Shown in pieces: positions 1 to 4,962 of a stretch of DNA of 5,539 bases. Position 1 is the stretch's first letter. Each line of letters begins with the position of its first letter. Origin of the DNA: Clostridiales bacterium (lineage in GTDB: Bacteria; Bacillota; Clostridia; Lachnospirales; Lachnospiraceae); the NCBI GenBank assembly GCA_021204765.1, contig JAJPYU010000045.1, positions 3,032 to 8,570 of the forward strand, given 5' to 3'. The notes below the pieces were generated by a model. It worked only from the letters and a program-made list of their open reading frames with translations, was not told the DNA's origin and searched no databases. The position numbers were made by a program, and so were the translations under genes.

Positions 1-1469
1 GCGATACACAGCCTCTGCTTCTGGCCGCCGGATACGTTGGTGCCGCCCTGCTCGATGTAGGTGTCGTACTTATCCGGCATCCTCTCGATGAACTCTGCAG
101 CCTGAGCCTGTTCACAGGCCCGGACGATCTCCTCGTCTGTAGCGTTTTCATTGCCCCAGCGCAGGTTCTCCTTTATAGTACCGGAGAACAGAACGTTTTT
201 CTGAAGCACCATGGCCACCTGATTCCGCAGAGCCTCCAGATCGTAATCCCGGACATCCACTCCGCCGACCTTCACACTGCCTTCCGTCACATCGTAGAGA
301 CGGGGGATCAGCTGAACCAGGCTGGACTTGGAGGAACCGGTTCCCCCGATGATGCCGACTCTCTCACCGGACTTGATGTGCAGATTTACATGGGACAGGA
401 CATCCTTCTCGGCATCCTTATGATATCTGAAGACCACATCCTCGAAATCTATGCTGCCATCCTTAACCTCCATGACCGGATTCTCTTTGTCCTTGATATC
501 CGGCTCCTCCTCCAGTATCTCGACGATACGGTTGCCGGAAGCCAGGGACATGATGATCATGACCATGATCATGGCGATCATCATCAGGCTCATGAGGATC
601 TGCATGGCGTAGGTAAAGAGGCTCATCAGCTGTCCTGTGGTCAGTCCTCCGGCGATGCCGCCGTTGTTGCCGCTGATGACGATGGCCTTGGCGCCCAGCC
701 AGGAGATGAGGATGAGTACGGTGTAGATGGCTGCCATCATGATAGGCATGTTCCAGTTAACCATCTTCTCAGCTTTTGAGAAATATTTGTAGATGGTCTG
801 GGAAATCTTCTGGAACTTCTCGTTCTCAAACTTCTCACGGATAAAATTCTTCACGACGCGGATACCGCTTAAGTTCTCCTGAGTCGCAGCGTTCAGCTCA
901 TCGTATGTATCAAAGACCTTTTTAAAATACGGATGTACGGTGATACTGACTATTGCCAGCAGTACACCCACAATAGGAACCATAATAAGGAACACCGTAG
1001 CCAGTCTGGCATTGATGGTATATGACACGATCAGGGCAAATACCAACATAATCGGGCAGCGTACTGCAGTCCTGACAGTCATCATAAAAGCATTCTGGAC
1101 GTTGGTCACATCTGTGGTCAGCCTGGTGACGATACTGGCTGTGGAAAATTTATCAATATTTGAGAAAGAAAACTCCTGTACTTTTGCATACATATCCTTT
1201 CTCAGGTTCCGTGACAGTCCGGCAGCCGCGCTGGCTGCGTATCTTCCTGCCAGAGCACCTCCTGTCAGTGATACGAGAGCACATACTATGAGGATGATAC
1301 CCAATTTTAAGATCACCCGCATATTGCCAGCCTCGATGCCGTTATCAATCAGTCTGGACATGATATACGGAATCAGAATCTCCAGAAATACCTCGATAAT
1401 GACAAAGACAGGAGTCAGCAATGTGTCTCTCTTGAACTCTCGTAATGATCTCATCAATTTTCTAATCAT
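1..1469 (-). CDS. ABC exporter half-transporter (permease fused to ATP-binding domain), 3' end cut by window
   Basis: This is the N-terminal 489 residues of a type IV (ABC_membrane plus ABC_tran) exporter subunit. The usual length is about 580, so Walker B, the D-loop and the H-loop lie outside the window. Hydrophobic segments sit at about residues 17-37, 52-75, 138-152, 156-175, 242-262 and 278-306, giving the six-helix membrane domain; the last is unusually Met-rich. The nucleotide-binding domain follows: an A-loop Tyr near 349, a Walker A GGTGSSKS (375-382, K381), a Q-loop Gln at 423 (VLQKNVLF) and the signature VSGGQ at 479-483, just before the edge. The third Walker A glycine is Ser. The ATG at 1469 has a GGAGGAG site inside the last codons of the MarR gene 3 nt upstream, which suggests translational coupling. 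MarR-linked exporters of this kind usually act as heterodimers in drug or peptide export, so a partner gene may lie to the left. The substrate cannot be told. Confidence 0.95.
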   Translation of the reverse strand, partial: MIRKLMRSLREFKRDTLLTPVFVIIEVFLEILIPYIMSRLIDNGIEAGNMRVILKLGIILIVCALVSLTGGALAGRYAASAAAGLSRNLRKDMYAKVQEFSFSNIDKFSTASIVTRLTTDVTNVQNAFMMTVRTAVRCPIMLVFALIVSYTINARLATVFLIMVPIVGVLLAIVSITVHPYFKKVFDTYDELNAATQENLSGIRVVKNFIREKFENEKFQKISQTIYKYFSKAEKMVNWNMPIMMAAIYTVLILISWLGAKAIVISGNNGGIAGGLTTGQLMSLFTYAMQILMSLMMIAMIMVMIIMSLASGNRIVEILEEEPDIKDKENPVMEVKDGSIDFEDVVFRYHKDAEKDVLSHVNLHIKSGERVGIIGGTGSSKSSLVQLIPRLYDVTEGSVKVGGVDVRDYDLEALRNQVAMVLQKNVLFSGTIKENLRWGNENATDEEIVRACEQAQAAEFIERMPDKYDTYIEQGGTNVSGGQKQRLCI

Positions 1470-1472
1470 TAC

Positions 1473-1937
1473 TTACTCTCCTCCTTCTTCTTTAATGTAA
1501 CTAATGTGATTAATGTTGTTTTGCATTCTGTGAATGTAATCAAAAAACTGCGCCAGCTCTTCCTCGGTAAATCCCTTCTCCAGAGTATCTTCCACCAGAC
1601 GGAACTCCGCTTCCATACAGTTTAAGATCTCCCAGGATCTGTCGGTTAAGACCAGCTTCTTAAGCCTTGCATCATAAGGTATGCTCTGCCTCACTATAAG
1701 CCCTTTTTTCTCCATCAGGCTCACCACCTTGGATGCCGTGGACCGGGTGACACCGAACTGCTTTTCAATGTCCCTCTGGAAGACATCCTCACCGGATCTC
1801 TGAGCGATAAAGCCGATGATCCAGGTGTTGTTCCCGGTGGCATCCTCAATCTGCAGCCTGGTGGGAGAATTGTCAACAACGCGGCCTATAAGGTTAGACA
1901 GCATGTGGACCTCATGCCCTATAGACTGCTCCCTCAT
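1473..1937 (-). CDS. MarR-family winged-helix transcriptional regulator
   Basis: The product is 154 residues, a normal length for the MarR family, which binds palindromic operators as dimers and is often released by small ligands. The DNA-binding helix-turn-helix spans about residues 53-78 (QRDIEKQFGVTRSTASKVV), followed by the family's wing signature DARLKKLVLT at 89-98. N- and C-terminal helices would form the dimer interface. The frame is open 36 codons further upstream to an ATG at 2045, but that stretch covers the repeat cluster and lies at about the predicted transcription start. The ATG at 1937 begins the recognisable MarR sequence and has a ribosome binding site, so I chose it. The gene ends 3 nt before the ABC exporter gene, and both are read leftward from the promoter at 2048-2076. 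It is probably the repressor of this operon, with the palindromes at 1993-2044 as its likely target; that is inference from position. Confidence 0.93.
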   Translation of the reverse strand: MREQSIGHEVHMLSNLIGRVVDNSPTRLQIEDATGNNTWIIGFIAQRSGEDVFQRDIEKQFGVTRSTASKVVSLMEKKGLIVRQSIPYDARLKKLVLTDRSWEILNCMEAEFRLVEDTLEKGFTEEELAQFFDYIHRMQNNINHISYIKEEGGE

Positions 1938-1948
1938 TCCAAATGACA

Positions 1949-1956
1949 CACCTCCC
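1949..1956 (-). promoter_or_regulatory. Ribosome binding site of the MarR gene, long spacing
   Basis: GGGAGGTG on the minus strand is complementary to the 16S rRNA 3' end. The last G of GGAGG is 13 nt from the ATG at 1937, longer than the 8-11 nt seen for the other genes here. It still supports 1937 rather than the ATG at 2045, which has no such site and would begin inside the repeat cluster. Confidence 0.7.
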
Positions 1957-1992
1957 TTTGCTTTAGATAGTTGCTGAATCTTAGTTCGTCTG

Positions 1993-2044
1993 TCCAACTG
2001 TTTGATTGGCGACAGTTGGAGAGGCAACTGTTTGATTGCAAACA
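1993..2044. promoter_or_regulatory. Cluster of overlapping palindromes, candidate MarR operator
   Basis: Three perfect inverted repeats overlap: TCCAACTG-N12-CAGTTGGA (1993-2020), ACAGTTG-N6-CAACTGT (2012-2031) and TGTTTG-N4-CAAACA (2029-2044). The first two share a half-site. The sequence CAACTGTTTGATTG also occurs twice in direct orientation, at 1995-2008 and 2025-2038, with a 30-bp period that would place both copies on the same face of the helix. The cluster begins at the predicted transcription start and covers the first 45 or so transcribed bases. Bound MarR dimers there would block initiation or early elongation. The palindromes are seen directly; the regulator assignment is inferred from adjacency. 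Confidence 0.7.
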
Positions 2045-2047
2045 CTT

Positions 2048-2076
2048 ATGCTAATACAAATGCCTATATATGTCAA
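2048..2076 (-). promoter_or_regulatory. Sigma-A-type promoter of the MarR-ABC operon
   Basis: Read on the minus strand, a perfect -35 TTGACA (2076-2071) is followed by a 17-bp spacer and a -10 TAGCAT (2053-2048, four of six consensus bases). Transcription would start near 2041, about 100 nt upstream of the MarR start codon, at the edge of the palindrome cluster. Confidence 0.75.
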
Positions 2077-2171
2077 TTATCCTTTTATACAATTTTAAAA
2101 GTTATTAAAGAGGTTTTTTCATCAGATTTTACAGACAGAATTAAACCGGCAGACAAAGGTCCCTTTCATAC

Positions 2172-2196
2172 AAAAAGGCGGCGCAGACGCGCCGCC
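2172..2196 (-). terminator. Intrinsic terminator of pta
   Basis: On the minus strand a perfect 8-bp stem, GGCGGCGC / GCGCCGCC, with a GTCT loop is followed directly by five T residues. It starts about 18 nt after the pta stop codon. It separates pta from the MarR-ABC operon, which is read in the same direction, and shows that no gene such as ackA is co-transcribed downstream of pta. Confidence 0.93.
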
Positions 2197-2214
2197 CCTG
2201 AAACATATAAACTT

Positions 2215-3189
2215 TTAGCAGAGAGCTGCTGTGATGATCGCCATGGAGTAGACCTCGAATGCGTTGCAGCCGCGGGACAGGTCGTTGATCGGTGCGTTAA
2301 GGCCTAAAAGGATGGGGCCGTAGGCGTCAAAACCGCCGAGACGCTGGGCAATCTTGTAACCGATATTTCCGGCATTGATATCCGGGAAAATAAAGGTGTT
2401 CGCATGGCCGGCAACGGGGGATGAAGGAGCCTTGGTGCGGGCCACTGTCGGGGAGACAGCTGCATCGAACTGCATCTCTCCGTCGATGGGAAGATCCGGA
2501 GCCTGGACTTTTGCCTTGGCACAGGCGTTGCGTACACGATCCACATCTTCGCCCTTGCCGGAGCCAAGGGTAGAGTAGCTTAAGAAAGCCACCCTGGGAT
2601 CCACGCCGAATATTCTTGCGCAGGATGCAGTCTCCAGGGCTATCTCGACCAGCTCATCCTCAGTGGGCTTGATATTGATGGCGCAGTCGCCCATGGCCAG
2701 GACCTCGTTGTCACCGGTAGCGGCGGAACGGACCAGGATGAAGCAGGATGATACGATGCTGTACCCGGGCTTCGTCTTAATGAGCTGCAGGGCCGGACGG
2801 ACAGTGTCGGCAGTGGTGTAGGTAGCTCCGCCAAGCAGGCAGTCGGCTATACCCATCTTCACCAGCATGGTGCCGAAATAATTGCCGTGCTTTAAAGCTG
2901 CGCGGCAGTCGTCAGCAGTCATCTTGCCCTTCCTGAGCTTCACCATCTCTTCAACCATCTCTTCCATACGGCTGAAATTATCGGGATCGATGATATCAGC
3001 GCCGCGGATATTGTATCCTGCCTCCTCAGCGGCGGCCATGACATCACCGGGAGCTCCGATGAGTATGGGCTTTAAGAAAGTACCGGCCAGCAGCCTGGAA
3101 GCCGCCTCCAGGATACGGGGATCTGTGCCCTCAGGGAAGACGATAGTCTTCGGATCCTCTTTTAATTTCGCAATAAGTTTTCTGAACAT
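2215..3189 (-). CDS. pta: Phosphate acetyltransferase (phosphotransacetylase)
   Basis: This 324-residue cytoplasmic enzyme interconverts acetyl-CoA plus phosphate with acetyl phosphate plus CoA, the step before acetate kinase in acetate-forming fermentation. It matches the short, single-domain Pta form of about 325-335 residues. Family blocks seen in order are IVFPEGTDPRILEAA near the N terminus, SAATGDNEVLAMGDCAINI, FLSYSTLGSGKG, DGEMQFDAAV, and the C-terminal GLNAPINDLSRGC. Ser305-Arg306 correspond to the catalytic Ser-Arg pair known from Methanosarcina thermophila Pta (309/310). The position matching its Asp316 is Glu312 here, a conservative change. The ATG at 3189 has GGAGG 8 nt upstream. 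An in-frame GTG at 3198 overlaps that site and is less likely. The gene has its own promoter and a strong terminator, so it appears monocistronic; clostridial pta genes often sit next to ackA. Confidence 0.97.
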   Translation of the reverse strand: MFRKLIAKLKEDPKTIVFPEGTDPRILEAASRLLAGTFLKPILIGAPGDVMAAAEEAGYNIRGADIIDPDNFSRMEEMVEEMVKLRKGKMTADDCRAALKHGNYFGTMLVKMGIADCLLGGATYTTADTVRPALQLIKTKPGYSIVSSCFILVRSAATGDNEVLAMGDCAINIKPTEDELVEIALETASCARIFGVDPRVAFLSYSTLGSGKGEDVDRVRNACAKAKVQAPDLPIDGEMQFDAAVSPTVARTKAPSSPVAGHANTFIFPDINAGNIGYKIAQRLGGFDAYGPILLGLNAPINDLSRGCNAFEVYSMAIITAALC

Positions 3190-3222
3190 AAATGTCACCT
3201 CCGAGAGTAATATCTGTCTCTT

Positions 3223-3250
3223 ATTTTAAATGATTTCAGGTAAAATTCAA
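3223..3250 (-). promoter_or_regulatory. Promoter of pta
   Basis: On the minus strand, -35 TTGAAT (3250-3245) and -10 TAAAAT (3228-3223) are separated by 16 bp, with four and five of six consensus bases. The predicted start near 3216 leaves a leader of about 27 nt before the ATG at 3189. I saw no clear catabolite-response (cre) site around it. Confidence 0.6.
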
Positions 3251-3332
3251 GACATAAAAGCCCGTAATGACGATTAATTTATATTTTGCGTTACCCTCAC
3301 AAAAAATCAGCGGATTAATATGATCACCGAAG

Positions 3333-3358
3333 AAAAACGGCGGATTAAAAATCCGCCG
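3333..3358 (-). terminator. Intrinsic terminator of the tRNA-Lys gene
   Basis: On the minus strand a perfect 9-bp stem, CGGCGGATT / AATCCGCCG, with a TTT loop is followed by five T residues. It lies about 13 nt past the tRNA 3' end. It closes the tRNA unit before the pta promoter. The next 50 bases hold a second copy of the 3' arm followed by six T residues (see findings). Confidence 0.93.
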
Positions 3359-3371
3359 CTGCCAAAGCAAG

Positions 3372-3444
3372 TACGCCTTCAGGGGCTCGAACCCTGGACA
3401 AATAGATTAAGAGTCTACTGCTCTACCAACTGAGCTAAAGGCGC
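3372..3444 (-). tRNA. tRNA-Lys, anticodon CTT
   Basis: The gene is 73 nt including the discriminator. The cloverleaf folds fully: acceptor GCGCCTT / AAGGCGT, T8-A9, D stem GCTC / GAGC around AGTTGGTA, anticodon stem GTAGA / TCTAT around loop CTCTTAA (anticodon CTT, reading AAG), a five-base variable region TTGTC, and T stem CAGGG / CCCTG around TTCGAGC. The discriminator is A. The end pair G1-U72 and the pair at the top of the anticodon stem (G-U) are wobbles. CCA is not encoded: the bases after the discriminator are CTT, so CCA-adding enzyme would be needed. It has its own promoter and terminator and no neighbouring tRNA in the window. Confidence 0.95.
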
Positions 3445-3457
3445 CGATGCGAGTGAT

Positions 3458-3486
3458 ATTATATATCAGTGGAATATAAAATGCAA
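3458..3486 (-). promoter_or_regulatory. Promoter of the tRNA-Lys gene
   Basis: On the minus strand a perfect -10 TATAAT (3463-3458) lies 17 bp after -35 TTGCAT (3486-3481, four of six). Transcription would start about 7 nt before the mature tRNA 5' end at 3444, typical of a strong stable-RNA promoter. Confidence 0.8.
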
Positions 3487-3499
3487 GTATTATTTATTT

Positions 3500-3719
3500 T
3501 TTTTATAAAGCCGCTTGCTCCGCGTTTCACGCAGCTCTGCATACACTCACACTAAGTTCGCAAGCTCACTAAGTGTTCGTAGCATCTCGCAATCGCCACT
3601 GACATTCGCAATCCAGCCTATCGGCTTACTTGCTCATATCAGTTAGGTTCTCTAATACGCAGTCTTTTGTCCATGCGAGCATGTCCATATGATTGCGTAT
3701 TGAGAACACTTTATAAAAA
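3500..3719. repeat. Structured non-coding repeat-like element bounded by 11-bp inverted repeats
   Basis: This 220-bp block fills most of the gap between the tRNA promoter and the P-loop ATPase gene. Perfect inverted repeats TTTTTATAAAG (3500-3510) and CTTTATAAAAA (3709-3719) bound it, although their TTTATAAA core is itself palindromic and AT-rich. The inside is more GC-rich than the flanks and holds hairpins at 3520-3534 (CCGCGT-TTC-ACGCAG), 3615-3626 (AGCC-TATC-GGCT) and 3647-3707. Direct repeats include CACTAAGT at 3550 and 3567, and TCGCAATC at 3587 and 3606 with a variant TCGCAAGC at 3558. I found no convincing open reading frame on either strand. It resembles a MITE-like or dispersed intergenic repeat, or a structured RNA. 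No target-site duplication is evident, and only a genome search would settle its nature. Confidence 0.5.
3647..3707. other. Long hairpin (14-bp stem with one bulge) at the right end of the intergenic element
   Basis: GTTCTC-T-AATACGCA (3647-3661) pairs with TGCGTATT-GAGAAC (3694-3707), leaving one bulged T. The 32-nt loop contains a small CATG-CGAG-CATG stem at 3672-3683. No T-run follows on either strand, so it does not look like an ordinary terminator. The structure is seen directly; any function is unknown. Confidence 0.7.
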
Positions 3720-3755
3720 GATTATATATTTTGCACGATTTAGGCTCGAATAGTC

Positions 3756-3785
3756 GTGACTAACTGCGTAAAGCTGTAGTATTAT
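3756..3785 (+). promoter_or_regulatory. Candidate promoter of the P-loop ATPase gene
   Basis: GTGACT (3756-3761, four of six bases of the -35 consensus) and TATTAT (3780-3785, five of six of the -10) are 18 bp apart. The predicted start near 3792 gives a leader of about 68 nt. The rest of 3720-3859 holds an AT-rich stretch and a small inverted repeat CACGA / TCGTG around 3734-3758. I recognise no riboswitch in it. Confidence 0.45.
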
Positions 3786-3859
3786 AAGCATAGTGACCAA
3801 ATATCGGCGCTAAATTATAAGGATTTTGGCCAGTGTTCACACGCAGCTGAGGAGTTTAT

Positions 3860-4600
3860 ATGTTTAAAGAATTACAATCCCTGATAGGTGATCACATAAA
3901 TTTCGTCTTTGTCGGAGAGGCCGGCAGCGGCAAAAGCGAGGTATCCCTCAATTTCGCCCGATACCTTATCGAGCTGGGTGATAAGCCTGTCCACTATTTT
4001 GATCTGGATATGACCAAACCCCTTTTCAGGTCCAGGGATGTCCTCGGGGAGATCGAGTCCCTGGGTGTGATCTTCCACTTTGAGGAGCAGTTTATGGACG
4101 CTCCCACCCAGGTGGGCGGCGTGAACCGTCTCCTGCGCGATCCGGACTGTTATGTGATCCTGGATATCGGCGGGGATTATATCGGTGCCCGCTCCATCGG
4201 AGGCTATGCCCCGCAGATCAATAGGGATCAGACTATTGTTTATTACGTGCTCAATGCCTACCGTCCCTGGTCCAACGATATCGACCACATTGACGGTACG
4301 CTGGCGAAGATACTGGGGCTCTCCCACATTCAGCTCGGAAAGCTTCACATGGTGAATAATCCGAATAACAGCCTGACCACCACGGCAGAGGAGTTTATAG
4401 AGGGCAGCCGGAAGATGGCCGAGATGGTGACTCCATATATCGCCGTGGATTTTGCCTGTGTCAGGGAGGATTTATATGATGAAGTAAAGGACAGCTCAGA
4501 CGTGCCGGTGATGCCGGTGCATCTCTATCTCACATATGAATGGGAGCAGCCGTTTGTGCCCTACGCTCCCGGCGGGCCGCCCCTTCCCGGGAAGGGCTGA
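3860..4600 (+). CDS. P-loop ATPase of uncharacterised function, linked to 2-oxoacid:ferredoxin oxidoreductase genes
   Basis: This 246-residue protein has a clear P-loop: Walker A GEAGSGKS at 19-26, then DLDMTKPLFRSRD at 48-60 (a switch-like segment with an Asp after a beta strand) and a Walker B-type strand YVILDIGGD at 98-106. LHMVNNPNN at 162-170 could form the base-recognition loop. The layout resembles the SIMIBI/CobQ-MinD-ParA-like class of nucleotide-binding proteins. The last 15 or so residues are Pro/Gly-rich and probably flexible. It has no signal peptide or membrane segment, so it is cytoplasmic. The ATG has AGGAG 5 nt upstream. The gene precedes the ferredoxin and alpha subunits of an oxidoreductase on the same strand. 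From memory, similar ATPases recur beside such loci in Clostridia. A role in assembly, cofactor loading or regulation of the oxidoreductase is inference only; its activity is unknown to me. Confidence 0.88.
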   Translation: MFKELQSLIGDHINFVFVGEAGSGKSEVSLNFARYLIELGDKPVHYFDLDMTKPLFRSRDVLGEIESLGVIFHFEEQFMDAPTQVGGVNRLLRDPDCYVILDIGGDYIGARSIGGYAPQINRDQTIVYYVLNAYRPWSNDIDHIDGTLAKILGLSHIQLGKLHMVNNPNNSLTTTAEEFIEGSRKMAEMVTPYIAVDFACVREDLYDEVKDSSDVPVMPVHLYLTYEWEQPFVPYAPGGPPLPGKG

Positions 4601-4645
4601 TACAATGCCGGGTTTTATGGTTTCCGGCAATCAGTTCCCGGGAAC
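4581..4645. repeat. Twin palindromes plus intervening inverted repeat after the P-loop ATPase gene
   Basis: A perfect 16-bp palindrome CCCTTCCCGGGAAGGG (4581-4596) overlaps the last codons of the ATPase gene. A perfect 12-bp palindrome GTTCCCGGGAAC lies at 4634-4645. Both share the core TTCCCGGGAA, spaced 51 bp apart. Between them, TGCCGG / CCGGCA forms a further hairpin at about 4605-4629. None is followed by a T-run, so a simple terminator is unlikely. They could be protein-binding sites or an mRNA processing or stabilising structure between the ATPase and oxidoreductase cistrons. The 4646-4728 remainder of the spacer is AT-rich, with no promoter I would defend. Confidence 0.6.
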
Positions 4646-4744
4646 AGCTTCCTGAATTTATACAAGAGCTTTGCATTGATTTTACAGGGGGTCAATGTTT
4701 AGTGAATAAATCAATTATTTTATTGAGAGGAGGATTTAACTTTT

Positions 4745-4948
4745 ATGGCAAAAATAGTAGTTAGATCAGAACGGTGTAAAAGCTGTGGCTACTGCGTCAA
4801 GTATTGCCCCAGAGGAGTCCTGGCCATTGGGACCAAGGTAAACGCAAAGGGCTACGAGTATGTGGAGCCGGTAAACCAGGATGCCTGTATCGCCTGTTGC
4901 ATGTGTGGACGTGTATGTCCAGACGGGGCGATAGAGATCTACAAATAA
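4745..4948 (+). CDS. Ferredoxin-type 2[4Fe-4S] subunit (delta) of 2-oxoacid:ferredoxin oxidoreductase
   Basis: The 67-residue product carries two complete cluster motifs. CKSCGYCVKYCP supplies Cys11, 14, 17 and 21, and CIACCMCGRVCP supplies Cys48, 51, 54 and 58; Cys52 is an extra cysteine. The length and spacing match the small delta (KorD/VorD/PorD-like) subunits that pass electrons from the TPP active site to external ferredoxin. The region between the motifs is short, as in these subunits. The ATG is preceded by GGAGG with an 11-nt gap. The stop codon is 14 nt from the start of the alpha subunit gene, so the two are surely co-transcribed. A free-standing ferredoxin is possible but unlikely given the immediate neighbour. 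Confidence 0.95.
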   Translation: MAKIVVRSERCKSCGYCVKYCPRGVLAIGTKVNAKGYEYVEPVNQDACIACCMCGRVCPDGAIEIYK

Positions 4949-4962
4949 GGAGGTAGAAAATT

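Noticed and set aside
378..779. Plus-strand frame coding for a His/Asp-rich protein (HDDHDHDHGDHH), suggestive of a metal-binding protein.
   Set aside because: It is antisense to the Met-rich sixth membrane segment of the ABC exporter: repeated ATGATCATG-like codons for Met and Ile read as His and Asp in the other strand. It has no ribosome binding site, and the minus-strand frame is clearly coding.
940..1500. 186-codon plus-strand open frame.
   Set aside because: It lies opposite the membrane domain of the ABC exporter, resembles no family and lacks a ribosome binding site.
1938..2045. N-terminal extension of the MarR protein to an ATG at 2045.
   Set aside because: The 36 extra codons cover the direct repeats and palindromes, the ATG sits at about the predicted transcription start with no ribosome binding site, and MarR homology begins at the ATG at 1937.
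2002..2307. Plus-strand frame across the MarR promoter region and the end of pta.
   Set aside because: It runs through the palindrome cluster, the pta terminator and antisense pta sequence, which produces the Arg/Ala-rich stretch. It has no family signal.
3541..3613. Short direct repeats (CACTAAGT, TCGCAATC) considered as a CRISPR array.
   Set aside because: The repeats are 8 bp, occur two or three times at 17-19 bp periods and have no unique spacers of usual length. No cas gene is present.
3720..3859. Possible T-box or metabolite riboswitch in the ATPase leader.
   Set aside because: I found no T-box sequence, specifier stem or terminator/antiterminator pair, and the predicted leader of about 68 nt is too short.
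3872..4348. 158-codon minus-strand open frame opposite the P-loop ATPase gene.
   Set aside because: The plus-strand frame has Walker motifs and a good ribosome binding site; the opposite frame has neither.
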